From positions 1-15,031 of the forward strand of contig JAEWED010000187.1 of the NCBI GenBank assembly GCA_023389745.1: a stretch of 15,031 nt of DNA. Reading direction: 5' to 3'. This document shows, in pieces, positions 1 through 5,632 of this stretch (its first letter is position 1; the number at the start of each line of letters is the position of its first letter). The DNA is from Actinomycetes bacterium. Lineage in GTDB: Bacteria; Actinomycetota; Acidimicrobiia; Acidimicrobiales; Microtrichaceae. Position numbers and translations under genes: made by a program. The notes under the pieces were generated by a model that was given only the letters and a program-made list of their open reading frames with translations, was not told the DNA's origin and made no database searches.

Positions 1-240
1 GTCGTCGAGTACGACGAGGGGCGCCGCATCGCGTGGTCCCACATCGGCGGCTGGCGCTGGCGCTACGAGTTCGAGCCGGTCGACGGCGGCACCCGGGTGA
101 CCGAGACCTTCGACTGGTCGACCGCCAAGCCGGGTGCCGGTGGGTACGCCTCGAAGTGGGCGTCGAAGAACCGGGCGTCGATGGAGTCCACGCTCGGACG
201 CCTGGACGCGTTCGTGACGAACACCTCGACGTCGCTCTGA
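1..240 (+). CDS. SRPBCC / polyketide cyclase-like protein, C-terminal part
   Basis: The gene enters from the left edge in frame 1, and its last 79 residues are visible before a TGA at 238-240. The stretch GWRWRYEFEPVDGGTRVTET followed by FDWS matches the last beta strands of the SRPBCC (START/Bet v1-like) fold. The long C-terminal helix that closes the ligand cavity follows (ASKNRASMESTLGRLDAFV). Proteins of this family bind hydrophobic ligands or act as cyclases or dehydratases, and are usually annotated 'polyketide cyclase/dehydrase' or 'SRPBCC family protein'. The ligand cannot be read from this part. The next gene starts 10 nt downstream on the same strand, so the two are probably co-transcribed. 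The start and N-terminal half lie outside the window. Confidence 0.8.
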   Translation, partial: VVEYDEGRRIAWSHIGGWRWRYEFEPVDGGTRVTETFDWSTAKPGAGGYASKWASKNRASMESTLGRLDAFVTNTSTSL

Positions 241-250
241 GCCCGCAGCG

Positions 251-1009
251 ATGACCGAACGGATCCCGGGCGACGAGCCCGACGAGGTCACCGAGATGGC
301 GACCGAGATCGCCGCCGGCCTCATCGAGCAGGAGACCTCGGACCTGCCGCTGCGTCGTGTCGCGGCGTTCGACTTCGACGAGACCCTGACCCGGCGCGAC
401 ACCCTCGTGCCCTTCCTCGTGCGCGTCGCCGGTCCGCCGCGCTTCGCCGTCGCCTGCGTGAAGGTGCTGATCGAGGGAGTGCGGGGTCGGGTCAAGCTGC
501 TCGACCGCGACGCGGTCAAGGAACGCCTGTTGGCGTTGTTGTTCGCAGGCCGTTCCGAGCCGCAGCTGCGGAGCCTGGCCGAGCAGTACGCCCGGACGAT
601 CCTGCACGACGGCATCGACGACGCCACCCTCGCCCGTCTGCGTGCGCACCTGGATCGGGGCGACGAGGTCGTGTTCGTCTCAGCGTCCTTGGAGTACTAC
701 CTGCGCCCCGTCGCCGAGACGCTCGGGATCCACGACGTCATCGGCGTCGAGCTCGCCGCGGTCGAGGGCCTGCTCACCGGCGAGCTCGCCCACCCCAACG
801 TGCGGGCCGAGCAGAAGGCGGTCCGCCTGCGTGAACGCCTGGGCCAACCCGCCGAGGGACCGCTCCAGGGCGTCGAGCTGTGGGCGTACGGCAACTCCTC
901 GGGCGACCACGCGCTGCTCGAGATGGCCGACCACGCGTTCTGGCGGGGACGGCCCGCCAAGCTGCCCCCGGGGTCGCGGCAGTTCGGCCCGGGACCGCTC
1001 GAGCCCTGA
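251..1009 (+). CDS. HAD-IB family hydrolase (phosphoserine phosphatase-like)
   Basis: This 252-aa protein carries all four HAD motifs. Motif I is FDFDET at 40-45, where D41 is the nucleophile and D43 the acid/base. Motif II is the serine in VFVSAS (S144). Motif III is K189 in AEQKA. Motif IV is GNSSGD at 214-219, with D219 for Mg2+. A helical cap (about 55-130) lies between motifs I and II, as in subfamily IB (SerB-like and related phosphatases). The C-terminal FWRGRPAKLPP resembles actinobacterial HAD-IB proteins annotated as phosphatidylglycerophosphate or phosphoserine phosphatase homologues. The substrate is unknown. No good ribosome site precedes ATG 251, and an in-frame ATG at 296 is an alternative that would remove 15 non-conserved residues. 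The gene follows the SRPBCC gene by 10 nt. Confidence 0.88.
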   Translation: MTERIPGDEPDEVTEMATEIAAGLIEQETSDLPLRRVAAFDFDETLTRRDTLVPFLVRVAGPPRFAVACVKVLIEGVRGRVKLLDRDAVKERLLALLFAGRSEPQLRSLAEQYARTILHDGIDDATLARLRAHLDRGDEVVFVSASLEYYLRPVAETLGIHDVIGVELAAVEGLLTGELAHPNVRAEQKAVRLRERLGQPAEGPLQGVELWAYGNSSGDHALLEMADHAFWRGRPAKLPPGSRQFGPGPLEP

Positions 1010-1016
1010 AAGTCCG

Positions 1017-1022
1017 TAGGCT
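1017..1022 (+). promoter_or_regulatory. Putative -10 box (TAGGCT) for the small acidic gene
   Basis: TAGGCT fits the actinobacterial -10 pattern TAnnnT. It lies just after the HAD gene stop and about 57 nt before the next ATG. No convincing -35 is visible. It resembles the TAGGTT found before the membrane protein at 2250. Confidence 0.3.
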
Positions 1023-1079
1023 CGGGGCAGAGCCACCCGCCGCAGCCACCCGGCCTGCGACCGAGACCGGAGGAACACC

Positions 1080-1265
1080 ATGGGCATCTTCGACAACGAT
1101 CGTCCCGAAGGCTTCAAGGAGTCCGACGATTCGGGTCCCGCGATCCACCTCGAGAAGCTGCCTCCCCGGGAGAAGCTCGCCATGAACGCCGAGGACATCG
1201 AGGAGTTCGCGGAGCACTACAACCAGGAGGGCGAGCCGCTCAGCGGCGAGCACAACGCTCCCTGA
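1080..1265 (+). CDS. Small acidic hypothetical protein (61 aa)
   Basis: A 61-aa reading frame with a strong ribosome site (GGAGGA six nt before ATG 1080) and a stop at 1263-1265. The protein is hydrophilic and acidic, with no signal peptide, membrane segment or cysteine. The middle (EKLPPREKLAMNAEDIEEFAEHYNQEGE, about residues 25-52) is likely helical, and the ends look disordered. I recognise no family. It lies 70 nt after the HAD gene and may be co-transcribed or have its own promoter (TAGGCT at 1017). The good Shine-Dalgarno and the terminator-like hairpin after it support a real gene. The stop codon is the first of three TGAs created by a 16-bp tandem repeat. Confidence 0.7.
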   Translation: MGIFDNDRPEGFKESDDSGPAIHLEKLPPREKLAMNAEDIEEFAEHYNQEGEPLSGEHNAP

Positions 1266-1301
1266 TCGAACAGCTCTCTGATCGAGCAGCTCTCTGATCG
1301 A
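1263..1301. repeat. 16-bp tandem repeat beginning at the stop codon
   Basis: Two 16-bp units (1263-1278 and 1279-1294) differ at one base (TGATCGAACAGCTCTC and TGATCGAGCAGCTCTC), and a third partial unit starts at 1295 (TGATCGA). The first unit starts at the TGA stop of the 61-aa gene. The 16-bp period places the three TGA triplets in three different frames. Confidence 0.85.
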
Positions 1302-1336
1302 TCACTGGCCGCGACCTCCCGACCCGGAGCACGCAG

Positions 1337-1377
1337 AAGGCCCGGACCCCCTGCTCACCGCAGGTGGTCCGGGCCTT
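1337..1377. terminator. Bidirectional hairpin terminator between convergent genes
   Basis: A perfect 12-bp inverted repeat (AAGGCCCGGACC at 1337-1348 and GGTCCGGGCCTT at 1366-1377) with a 17-nt loop. The loop holds a smaller CCTG/CAGG stem. It sits between the + strand 61-aa gene and the - strand SDR stop at 1394. There is no U-tract beyond the stem, but the AA/TT ends and the position fit a bidirectional actinobacterial terminator. Confidence 0.8.
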
Positions 1378-1393
1378 CGTCGCGAACGTCAGC

Positions 1394-2173
1394 TCACTTC
1401 GGCTGCATGCGGGTGCCGGTGTCGATGCGCACCGACTCGCCGTTGATGTAGCTGTTGCGGAGCAGCTCGACGGCCAGCGAGGCGTACTCGGCGGCGTCGC
1501 CGAGACGCTTCGGGAAGAGGGTGTCCTTCTTCAGGTGGTTCTTCATGTCCTCGTTGCCGCCGTAGATCGGCGTGTCGAAGAACCCGGGGATGATCGTGTT
1601 GGCACGGATGCCCGCCGGGGCGAGGTCACGAGCGAGCACGAGGGTGAGACCGACGATGCCGGCCTTCGACGCGGTGTAGGCGGCCTGGCCGACCTGGCCC
1701 TCGAGGGCGGCGACCGAGGCGGTGTTGACGATCGCACCACGCGAGCCGTCCTCGTCGACCGGGTCGGTCTGGCTCATCGCGGTGGCGGCGAGGCGGGTCA
1801 CGTTGAAGGTGCCGACCAGGTTGATGTCGATGACCTTGCGGAACATGTCGAGGTCGTGGGCCGACTCGTAGGTGCCGTCACGGCCGATGGTGCGGGTCGC
1901 CCAGCCGACGCCGGCGGAGTTGATGACCGCACGCAGCGGGCCGAGCTCCTTGGCGGCCTCGACCGCGGCGATGACCTGCTCGGTGTCGGTCACGTCGGCG
2001 GCGGCGAACACGCCACCGGTCTCCTTGGCGAGCGCGTCGCCCTTCTCCTGTTGGCGGTCGAGGTCGAGGATCACGACCTTGGCGCCACGCTCGGCCAGCG
2101 CCCGGACCGACGCCTCGCCGAGGCCGGAGGCCCCACCCGTCACGATTGCAGATGCACCATTGAGTTCCAGCAT
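1394..2173 (-). CDS. SDR family type II 3-hydroxyacyl-CoA dehydrogenase-like oxidoreductase
   Basis: A 259-aa classical short-chain dehydrogenase. The cofactor motif is TGGASGLG (12-19). An aspartate closes beta-2 (D37 in VVILDLD), which predicts NAD(H) rather than NADP(H). Other motifs are NSAG (85-88), N118, and catalytic S153, Y166 and K170 (YTASK), with PG at 196-197. The layout around the active site (VNTASVAALEGQVGQAAY), the GWATRTIGRDG loop (90-100) and the end INGESVRID plus RMQPK match the HSD10 / type II 3-hydroxyacyl-CoA dehydrogenase group. Those enzymes oxidise L-3-hydroxyacyl-CoA or 2-methyl-3-hydroxybutyryl-CoA in fatty-acid or isoleucine breakdown. A -10-like TAGAGT ends 7 nt before the ATG, so the mRNA may be leaderless. 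A perfect 16-bp palindrome lies directly upstream of that box. Confidence 0.92.
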   Translation of the reverse strand: MLELNGASAIVTGGASGLGEASVRALAERGAKVVILDLDRQQEKGDALAKETGGVFAAADVTDTEQVIAAVEAAKELGPLRAVINSAGVGWATRTIGRDGTYESAHDLDMFRKVIDINLVGTFNVTRLAATAMSQTDPVDEDGSRGAIVNTASVAALEGQVGQAAYTASKAGIVGLTLVLARDLAPAGIRANTIIPGFFDTPIYGGNEDMKNHLKKDTLFPKRLGDAAEYASLAVELLRNSYINGESVRIDTGTRMQPK

Positions 2174-2180
2174 GCTTCGG

Positions 2181-2186
2181 ACTCTA
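2181..2186 (-). promoter_or_regulatory. -10 box of the SDR gene (leaderless spacing)
   Basis: On the minus strand TAGAGT (TAnnnT) is followed by 7 nt and then ATG at 2173. That spacing would put the transcription start at or next to the A of the start codon. No Shine-Dalgarno is seen, which agrees with a leaderless transcript. Confidence 0.5.
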
Positions 2187-2202
2187 TTGACCGCGCGGTC
2201 AA
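2187..2202. promoter_or_regulatory. Perfect 16-bp palindromic operator candidate
   Basis: TTGACCGCGCGGTCAA equals its own reverse complement. It sits immediately upstream of the SDR -10 box, in the -10/-35 spacer, where a bound dimeric repressor would block RNA polymerase. The ACCG/CGGT half-sites resemble operators of TetR-family regulators of acyl-CoA metabolism. Its regulator is not next to it. The TetR gene at 13406-14056 has a different dyad upstream of itself. Confidence 0.65.
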
Positions 2203-2237
2203 GTCCGCCAAACCGCCCCTGCGAAGACCCCAGTCGC

Positions 2238-2243
2238 TAGGTT
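2238..2243 (+). promoter_or_regulatory. -10 box of the membrane protein gene (leaderless spacing)
   Basis: TAGGTT (TAnnnT) ends 6 nt before ATG 2250, so transcription should start near the A of the start codon. The gene has no purine-rich ribosome site, which supports a leaderless mRNA. Confidence 0.5.
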
Positions 2244-2249
2244 CGTGCC

Positions 2250-2699
2250 ATGCGCCAGACCCTGCTCGTCCTGCACATCATCGGTGTCGCCGCGTGGCTC
2301 GGCGGCAACCTGGTCCTCGCCTTCGTCGGGCCGAGGATCGGCTCCGCGGAGGCCACGACCCGAGTCTGGTGGGCCGAGACCCAGGGTGCAATGGCCCGTG
2401 TGCTCTACAACATCGCCGGCATCCTGGTGCTCGTCACCGGCGTCGGGCTGGTGCTCGACAGCGACTTCTTCGAGTTCTCGAACATGTTCGTGTCGATCGG
2501 CTTCCTGGCCGTGATCATCGGCGCCGTGCTCGGCATGGCCGTGTTCGGCCCGGGTTCCCGGGCGCTCGCCGCGGCGATCCGCGACGGTGATGCAGAGGCC
2601 GAGCGCGCCGTGTCGGCGCGGCTCACCGCGTTCGGCGTGCTCGACACGATCGTCGTGGTGGTCACGATCGTGGCGATGGTCGCCAAGTGGGGCCTCTGA
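2250..2699 (+). CDS. Four-helix integral membrane protein (DUF2269/CopD-like)
   Basis: A 149-aa protein with four hydrophobic segments at about 5-27, 52-70, 79-99 and 124-146. The first helix contains LHIIGVAAWLGGN (8-20), where H9 and WLGG resemble the 'LHxxG...W.GG' signature of DUF2269, CopD and related small membrane families. A charged loop (RDGDAEAERAVSAR, about 111-124) joins helices 3 and 4. There is no cleavable signal peptide. The function is unknown, and metal or haem binding through the helix-1 histidine is only a possibility. The gene is divergent from the SDR gene and shares its 76-bp promoter region. It converges on the lipoprotein gene with a 42-bp gap. Confidence 0.75.
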   Translation: MRQTLLVLHIIGVAAWLGGNLVLAFVGPRIGSAEATTRVWWAETQGAMARVLYNIAGILVLVTGVGLVLDSDFFEFSNMFVSIGFLAVIIGAVLGMAVFGPGSRALAAAIRDGDAEAERAVSARLTAFGVLDTIVVVVTIVAMVAKWGL

Positions 2700-2741
2700 G
2701 CAGCGGCGTCAGCCTCTGCGCAGCGACGCGGCCAGGCCTGA

Positions 2742-3074
2742 TCAGTCGGGCACGGTCAGGTCGGTCGGGTCGGGCACGTCGTCGGGGTCGATGTTCGAGT
2801 CCTGCATCACGCAGGTGGTGATCACCTCGGTGAACCTCTGCTGCTCGTCGTCGTCGAGCACCTCGTCGATGGACTTGTCGGTGTCGAACTTCGAGATGTC
2901 GATGCCGGCCTCGTCCACCCCGTCCGCGACGCAGTTCGCGATCTCGGGCGAGAGATCCACTTCGCTCTCCAGGTCCTGCTCGAAGTCGTCCTTGGAGTAG
3001 TCGGAGCTCGAACATCCCACTCCGGCGGTCGCGAGTCCCGCGACCAGCACTGCGGCCCATCGCATCCTGTTCAT
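2742..3074 (-). CDS. Small acidic lipoprotein
   Basis: I chose ATG 3074 because a strong GAGGAG site precedes it and because translation then starts with a lipoprotein signal peptide. That gives 110 aa. Residues 1-20 form the signal (basic MNRMRW, hydrophobic AAVLVAGLATAGVG), and C21 is the lipidated cysteine in GVGC. Longer in-frame extensions up to 3176 add basic, non-conserved sequence. The mature part is very acidic, rich in D/E, with exactly two cysteines (C48 and C88) that could form a disulfide outside the membrane. The tail DPDDVPDPTDLTVPD is proline/aspartate-rich and looks disordered. I recognise no named family. Such small Cys-pair lipoproteins are common in actinobacteria. Confidence 0.75.
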   Translation of the reverse strand: MNRMRWAAVLVAGLATAGVGCSSSDYSKDDFEQDLESEVDLSPEIANCVADGVDEAGIDISKFDTDKSIDEVLDDDEQQRFTEVITTCVMQDSNIDPDDVPDPTDLTVPD

Positions 3075-3220
3075 GTCACTCCTCAGTGGTCGGTCGAGCC
3101 CCGCTACCGCCCCGCGAGCGACCGTATCGCCGCGCGACCGGCCACGCGGCAGATTGAGCAGGAAGAGCATCCCCACGGACCACGGCGATCAACCCGTTCC
3201 GTCAGGTGCCTCGCGTCACC

Positions 3221-3234
3221 GCCGGTTCGCCGGC
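3221..3234. terminator. Short GC hairpin, second part of a tandem terminator
   Basis: GCCGG-TTCG-CCGGC forms a 5-bp stem with a 4-nt loop, 3 nt beyond the larger hairpin 3238-3275 in the direction of DUF1989 transcription. It has no U-tract. Confidence 0.4.
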
Positions 3235-3237
3235 ATG

Positions 3238-3275
3238 GTGAGGTCGCCGCACGCCGCCACGTCCGGCGACCTCAC
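3238..3275 (-). terminator. Hairpin terminator after the DUF1989 gene
   Basis: A perfect 12-bp inverted repeat (GTGAGGTCGCCG at 3238-3249 and CGGCGACCTCAC at 3264-3275) with a 14-nt loop. It starts 16 nt past the DUF1989 stop (3292) on the minus strand. There is no U-tract, so it would be a U-less actinobacterial terminator or 3' stabilising hairpin. The rest of the 217-bp gap 3075-3291 shows only the lipoprotein ribosome site. Confidence 0.7.
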
Positions 3276-3291
3276 GATCGAGCGGTGTGGC

Positions 3292-3876
3292 TCAGCCTGC
3301 GAGGAGCTCGACGACCAGGTGTCCTCCCGGCAGACCGGGGATCTCCTCGTCCGGGCATGCCGACACGCCGACACTCACGTCGCGTCGGGCGACCACCACG
3401 AAGCAGTCTCCGGGAGCCATCACCGACTCGGAGAGGGCGTCGTAGTAGTCGTCGTTCACGCTGGAGGTGACCCAGAACGAGATCATCCCGCTGAGCCCCG
3501 CTCGATCGGTGCCGAGCGACGCGCCGATCAGGTCCTGGCACCCGGGGCGACCGTCGTCGTAGATCTCGGACCAGCAACCGGGCATCATCACGTCGATGCG
3601 GCCCTCGCCGGTGCGCTCGACCAGTTCGAGCACCGGTTCGCCCCCTGTGTCGACGAGCACCTCGCCGGGCTCGAGGTGGAAGGCCATCACCGGACGGCCG
3701 AAACGGGCGAACCCGTTGACGTTGCGGCTGAGCGAGGTGCTCAAGCCCTCGAAGCTGAGGTCACCGCCTTGCAGACCGTCGGGCGTGGTGACCCGCAGTC
3801 GTTGGCCGGCGCTCAGATCGATGGCCACGGCGTTGCCACGGGGGACCTCGTGGCGTGCGAGCAGGGTGGAGGACAT
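3292..3876 (-). CDS. DUF1989 (urea carboxylase-associated) family protein
   Basis: Starting at ATG 3876 (GGGAG ribosome site) this is 194 aa. The in-frame extension to 4083 is arginine-rich spurious sequence. The N-terminal VPRGNAVAIDLSAGQRLRV, central GCWSEIYDDGRPGCQDLI (C101, C113) and C-terminal GDCFVVVARRDVSVGVSACP (C174) fit DUF1989. This family includes the carboxyguanidine deiminase subunits CgdA and CgdB, formerly 'urea carboxylase-associated proteins'. Many members have His before the second central Cys ('H-x-x-C'); here that stretch reads GRPGC, so a metal or active-site residue may differ. The gene lies 178 bp downstream of hyuB on the same strand, suggesting a linked role in breakdown of a nitrogen compound. 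The reaction is not known. Two dyads upstream suggest separate control. Confidence 0.82.
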   Translation of the reverse strand: MSSTLLARHEVPRGNAVAIDLSAGQRLRVTTPDGLQGGDLSFEGLSTSLSRNVNGFARFGRPVMAFHLEPGEVLVDTGGEPVLELVERTGEGRIDVMMPGCWSEIYDDGRPGCQDLIGASLGTDRAGLSGMISFWVTSSVNDDYYDALSESVMAPGDCFVVVARRDVSVGVSACPDEEIPGLPGGHLVVELLAG

Positions 3877-3902
3877 GGACGACTCCCGTCGATTGGAGGG
3901 AC

Positions 3903-3925
3903 GTCGACCACAGGGTGCGGTCGAC
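3903..3925. promoter_or_regulatory. 7-bp inverted repeat upstream of DUF1989
   Basis: GTCGACC (3903-3909) and GGTCGAC (3919-3925) form a perfect inverted repeat with a 9-nt spacer. It lies 26-49 nt upstream of the DUF1989 start, where an operator would act. The centre-to-centre half-site spacing of 16 bp is more than one helical turn. Confidence 0.4.
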
Positions 3926-3934
3926 GGCCCGCCT

Positions 3935-3954
3935 GCGGTTCTTCGAAGAACCGC
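3935..3954. promoter_or_regulatory. Perfect 20-bp palindrome between hyuB and DUF1989
   Basis: GCGGTTCTTCGAAGAACCGC is a perfect 20-bp palindrome about 58-78 nt upstream of the DUF1989 ATG and 100 nt after the hyuB stop. It could be a regulator-binding site for DUF1989. As RNA it could fold into an 8-bp stem with a TCGA loop, as an attenuator or processing site within the transcript. There is no U-tract on either side, which argues against a classical terminator. Confidence 0.6.
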
Positions 3955-4054
3955 CGACGACCCCGTGGGGCCGGCGTGACGACGGACGATCAGCGCGAGC
4001 CGCACGGTACCACCCGCTGCTCGGCGGCGACTCGTCGTCCCGCGCCGCCGGAGC

Positions 4055-5632
4055 TCAGCGAGGCGCCACTCCCCAGCCGCCACCGCCGGGGGTGAGCATC
4101 CGGATCACGTCGCCCGCGGCGACCTCGATCGTGCACTTGTCCGGCAGGCGCTCGGCGCGGTCGGCCTCGCCGCCGGGCAGCAGCCAGTTCTCCCCCACCG
4201 CCCCGGCCTCACCACCGGCCAGACCCCACGGCCGGCTGACCCGACGCTCGGTGATGAGCGACACCGTGCACGGCTGCAGCACCTCGATCTCGCGCTCGAT
4301 GCCGTCGCCGCCCGGCGCTGCGCCGTCGCCCCCGCTGCCGGTGCGCAGCCGAACCGAACGGACCCGCATGCCGTAGCTGCGCTCGAGCGCCTCGACCGGG
4401 GTGTTCAGCGTGTTGGTCATGCCGGTGTGCACGCCGCTCATGCCGCGCCGTGGCGCCGAGCCGGGCGCGTTCGGGTCCGGCGGGCGGCCGCCCTGACCGC
4501 CGGCGACGGTCTCGTAGTACACCCACGCCGGCCGGTCGCCGTCCGGGCGTGCGCCGATGAGCAGGTTGTTCATGGTGCCCTGCGACGCGGCGGGCACCCG
4601 CTCGGGAGCGGCGAGCGCGAGCGCCGCGAAGCAGACGTCGGCCAGGCGCTGGGACACCTCGACGTTGCCGGCCCCGACCGCGCTCGGGTAGGTCGCCGAC
4701 ACGATCGAACCCGGTCGGGTCACGACCCGCACCGGCGCCATCGTGCCTGCCGAGGACGGCATCGTCGGATCGAGCACGGATCGCACCACGAACGCGACGG
4801 CGGACAGGGTGACGGCCTCGACGGCGTTGGTGTTGCCGATGCGTTGGTCGTCGCTGCCGGTGAAATCGAACTCGATCGAGTCACCGCGCACCCGCACCTC
4901 GCACTCGATGGTCGCCGGGTGCTGCTGATCGGCTCGTGGCCCGACGGAGTCGAGCACGTCGACGGCCCGGTAGGTCCCGTCGGGCAGTGCGGCGATCGCG
5001 GCGCGGCTGCGGCGTTCGCCGTAGTCGACGACCTCGCCGAAGGGCTCGCCGGTCAACTCGGCCAGGCGCTGTGCCCCGACCTCGTTCGCGCCAATCTGCG
5101 CGGCCAGGTCACCGGAGCGCTCCCACGGCGTGCGGGAGTTGGCGAGCAGCACACGGCGCACCTCGTCGGTGAGCAGCACCGGCGGCAGACGCAGGCCCTC
5201 CTGGTGCACGTCGGTGGCGTCGGCCGGCAGCGAGCCGGGGGCCGCACCGCCGACGTCCGCGTGGTGGGCCCGGTTGGCGACCCAGCCGACGAGCTCGTCA
5301 CCGGCCCAGCACGGAGCGACCAGGGTGATGTCGTTCAGGTGGGTGCCACCGGCGAATGGGTCGTTGACGATCGCCTGCTGTCCCGCTGCGAGCACCCCGT
5401 CGTAGGCCTCGATCACCGCGGCGACCGAGGCCGGCATCGACCCGAGGTGTACCGGGATGTGCTCGGCCTGTGCGAGCAGGCGGCCCTGCGCGTCGAACAC
5501 CGCCGCGGAGCAGTCGGCACGCTCCTTGATGTTCGGGCTGAACGCGGCGCGGCGCAGCACGGCGCCCATCTCGTCCGCGATGCCCTCGAGGCGGGCGACG
5601 AGCACCCGCAGGCGTGAGGCGTCGAGCGTCAT
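4055..5632 (-). CDS. hyuB: Hydantoinase B / HyuB-type subunit
   Basis: Starting at ATG 5632 this is 525 aa, the usual length for Hydantoinase_B (about 500-600). The family start is clear: IADEMGAVLRRAAFSPNIKE then RADCSAAVFD. Then come HIPVHLGSMP (58-67), NDPFAGGTHLNDI (90-102), RAHHADVGG (121-129), GAGNVEVSQRLADV, GGQGGRPPDPNAPGS, NTPVEALE and the end TPGGGGWG. These proteins pair with HyuA to form ATP-dependent enzymes: N-methylhydantoinase, 5-oxoprolinase, or, in relatives, acetone and acetophenone carboxylases. The substrate cannot be assigned. Its ATG overlaps the hyuA stop (ATGA), a sign of translational coupling. The reading frame stays open upstream inside hyuA to 6664, but that part is out of the family and antisense-like in composition. 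Confidence 0.92.
   Translation of the reverse strand: MTLDASRLRVLVARLEGIADEMGAVLRRAAFSPNIKERADCSAAVFDAQGRLLAQAEHIPVHLGSMPASVAAVIEAYDGVLAAGQQAIVNDPFAGGTHLNDITLVAPCWAGDELVGWVANRAHHADVGGAAPGSLPADATDVHQEGLRLPPVLLTDEVRRVLLANSRTPWERSGDLAAQIGANEVGAQRLAELTGEPFGEVVDYGERRSRAAIAALPDGTYRAVDVLDSVGPRADQQHPATIECEVRVRGDSIEFDFTGSDDQRIGNTNAVEAVTLSAVAFVVRSVLDPTMPSSAGTMAPVRVVTRPGSIVSATYPSAVGAGNVEVSQRLADVCFAALALAAPERVPAASQGTMNNLLIGARPDGDRPAWVYYETVAGGQGGRPPDPNAPGSAPRRGMSGVHTGMTNTLNTPVEALERSYGMRVRSVRLRTGSGGDGAAPGGDGIEREIEVLQPCTVSLITERRVSRPWGLAGGEAGAVGENWLLPGGEADRAERLPDKCTIEVAAGDVIRMLTPGGGGWGVAPR

Noticed and set aside
1364..2590. 408-aa plus-strand open frame opposite the SDR
   Set aside because: It is antisense to a complete SDR and crosses the promoter region and the start of the membrane protein gene. 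No family features.
3075..3291. Possible small gene in the 217-bp gap between lipoprotein and DUF1989
   Set aside because: Open frames here have no ribosome site or conserved look. The gap is accounted for by two hairpins and the lipoprotein's upstream region.
4427..5617. 396-aa plus-strand open frame opposite hyuB
   Set aside because: It mirrors hyuB and has no motif or ribosome site; treated as an antisense shadow.
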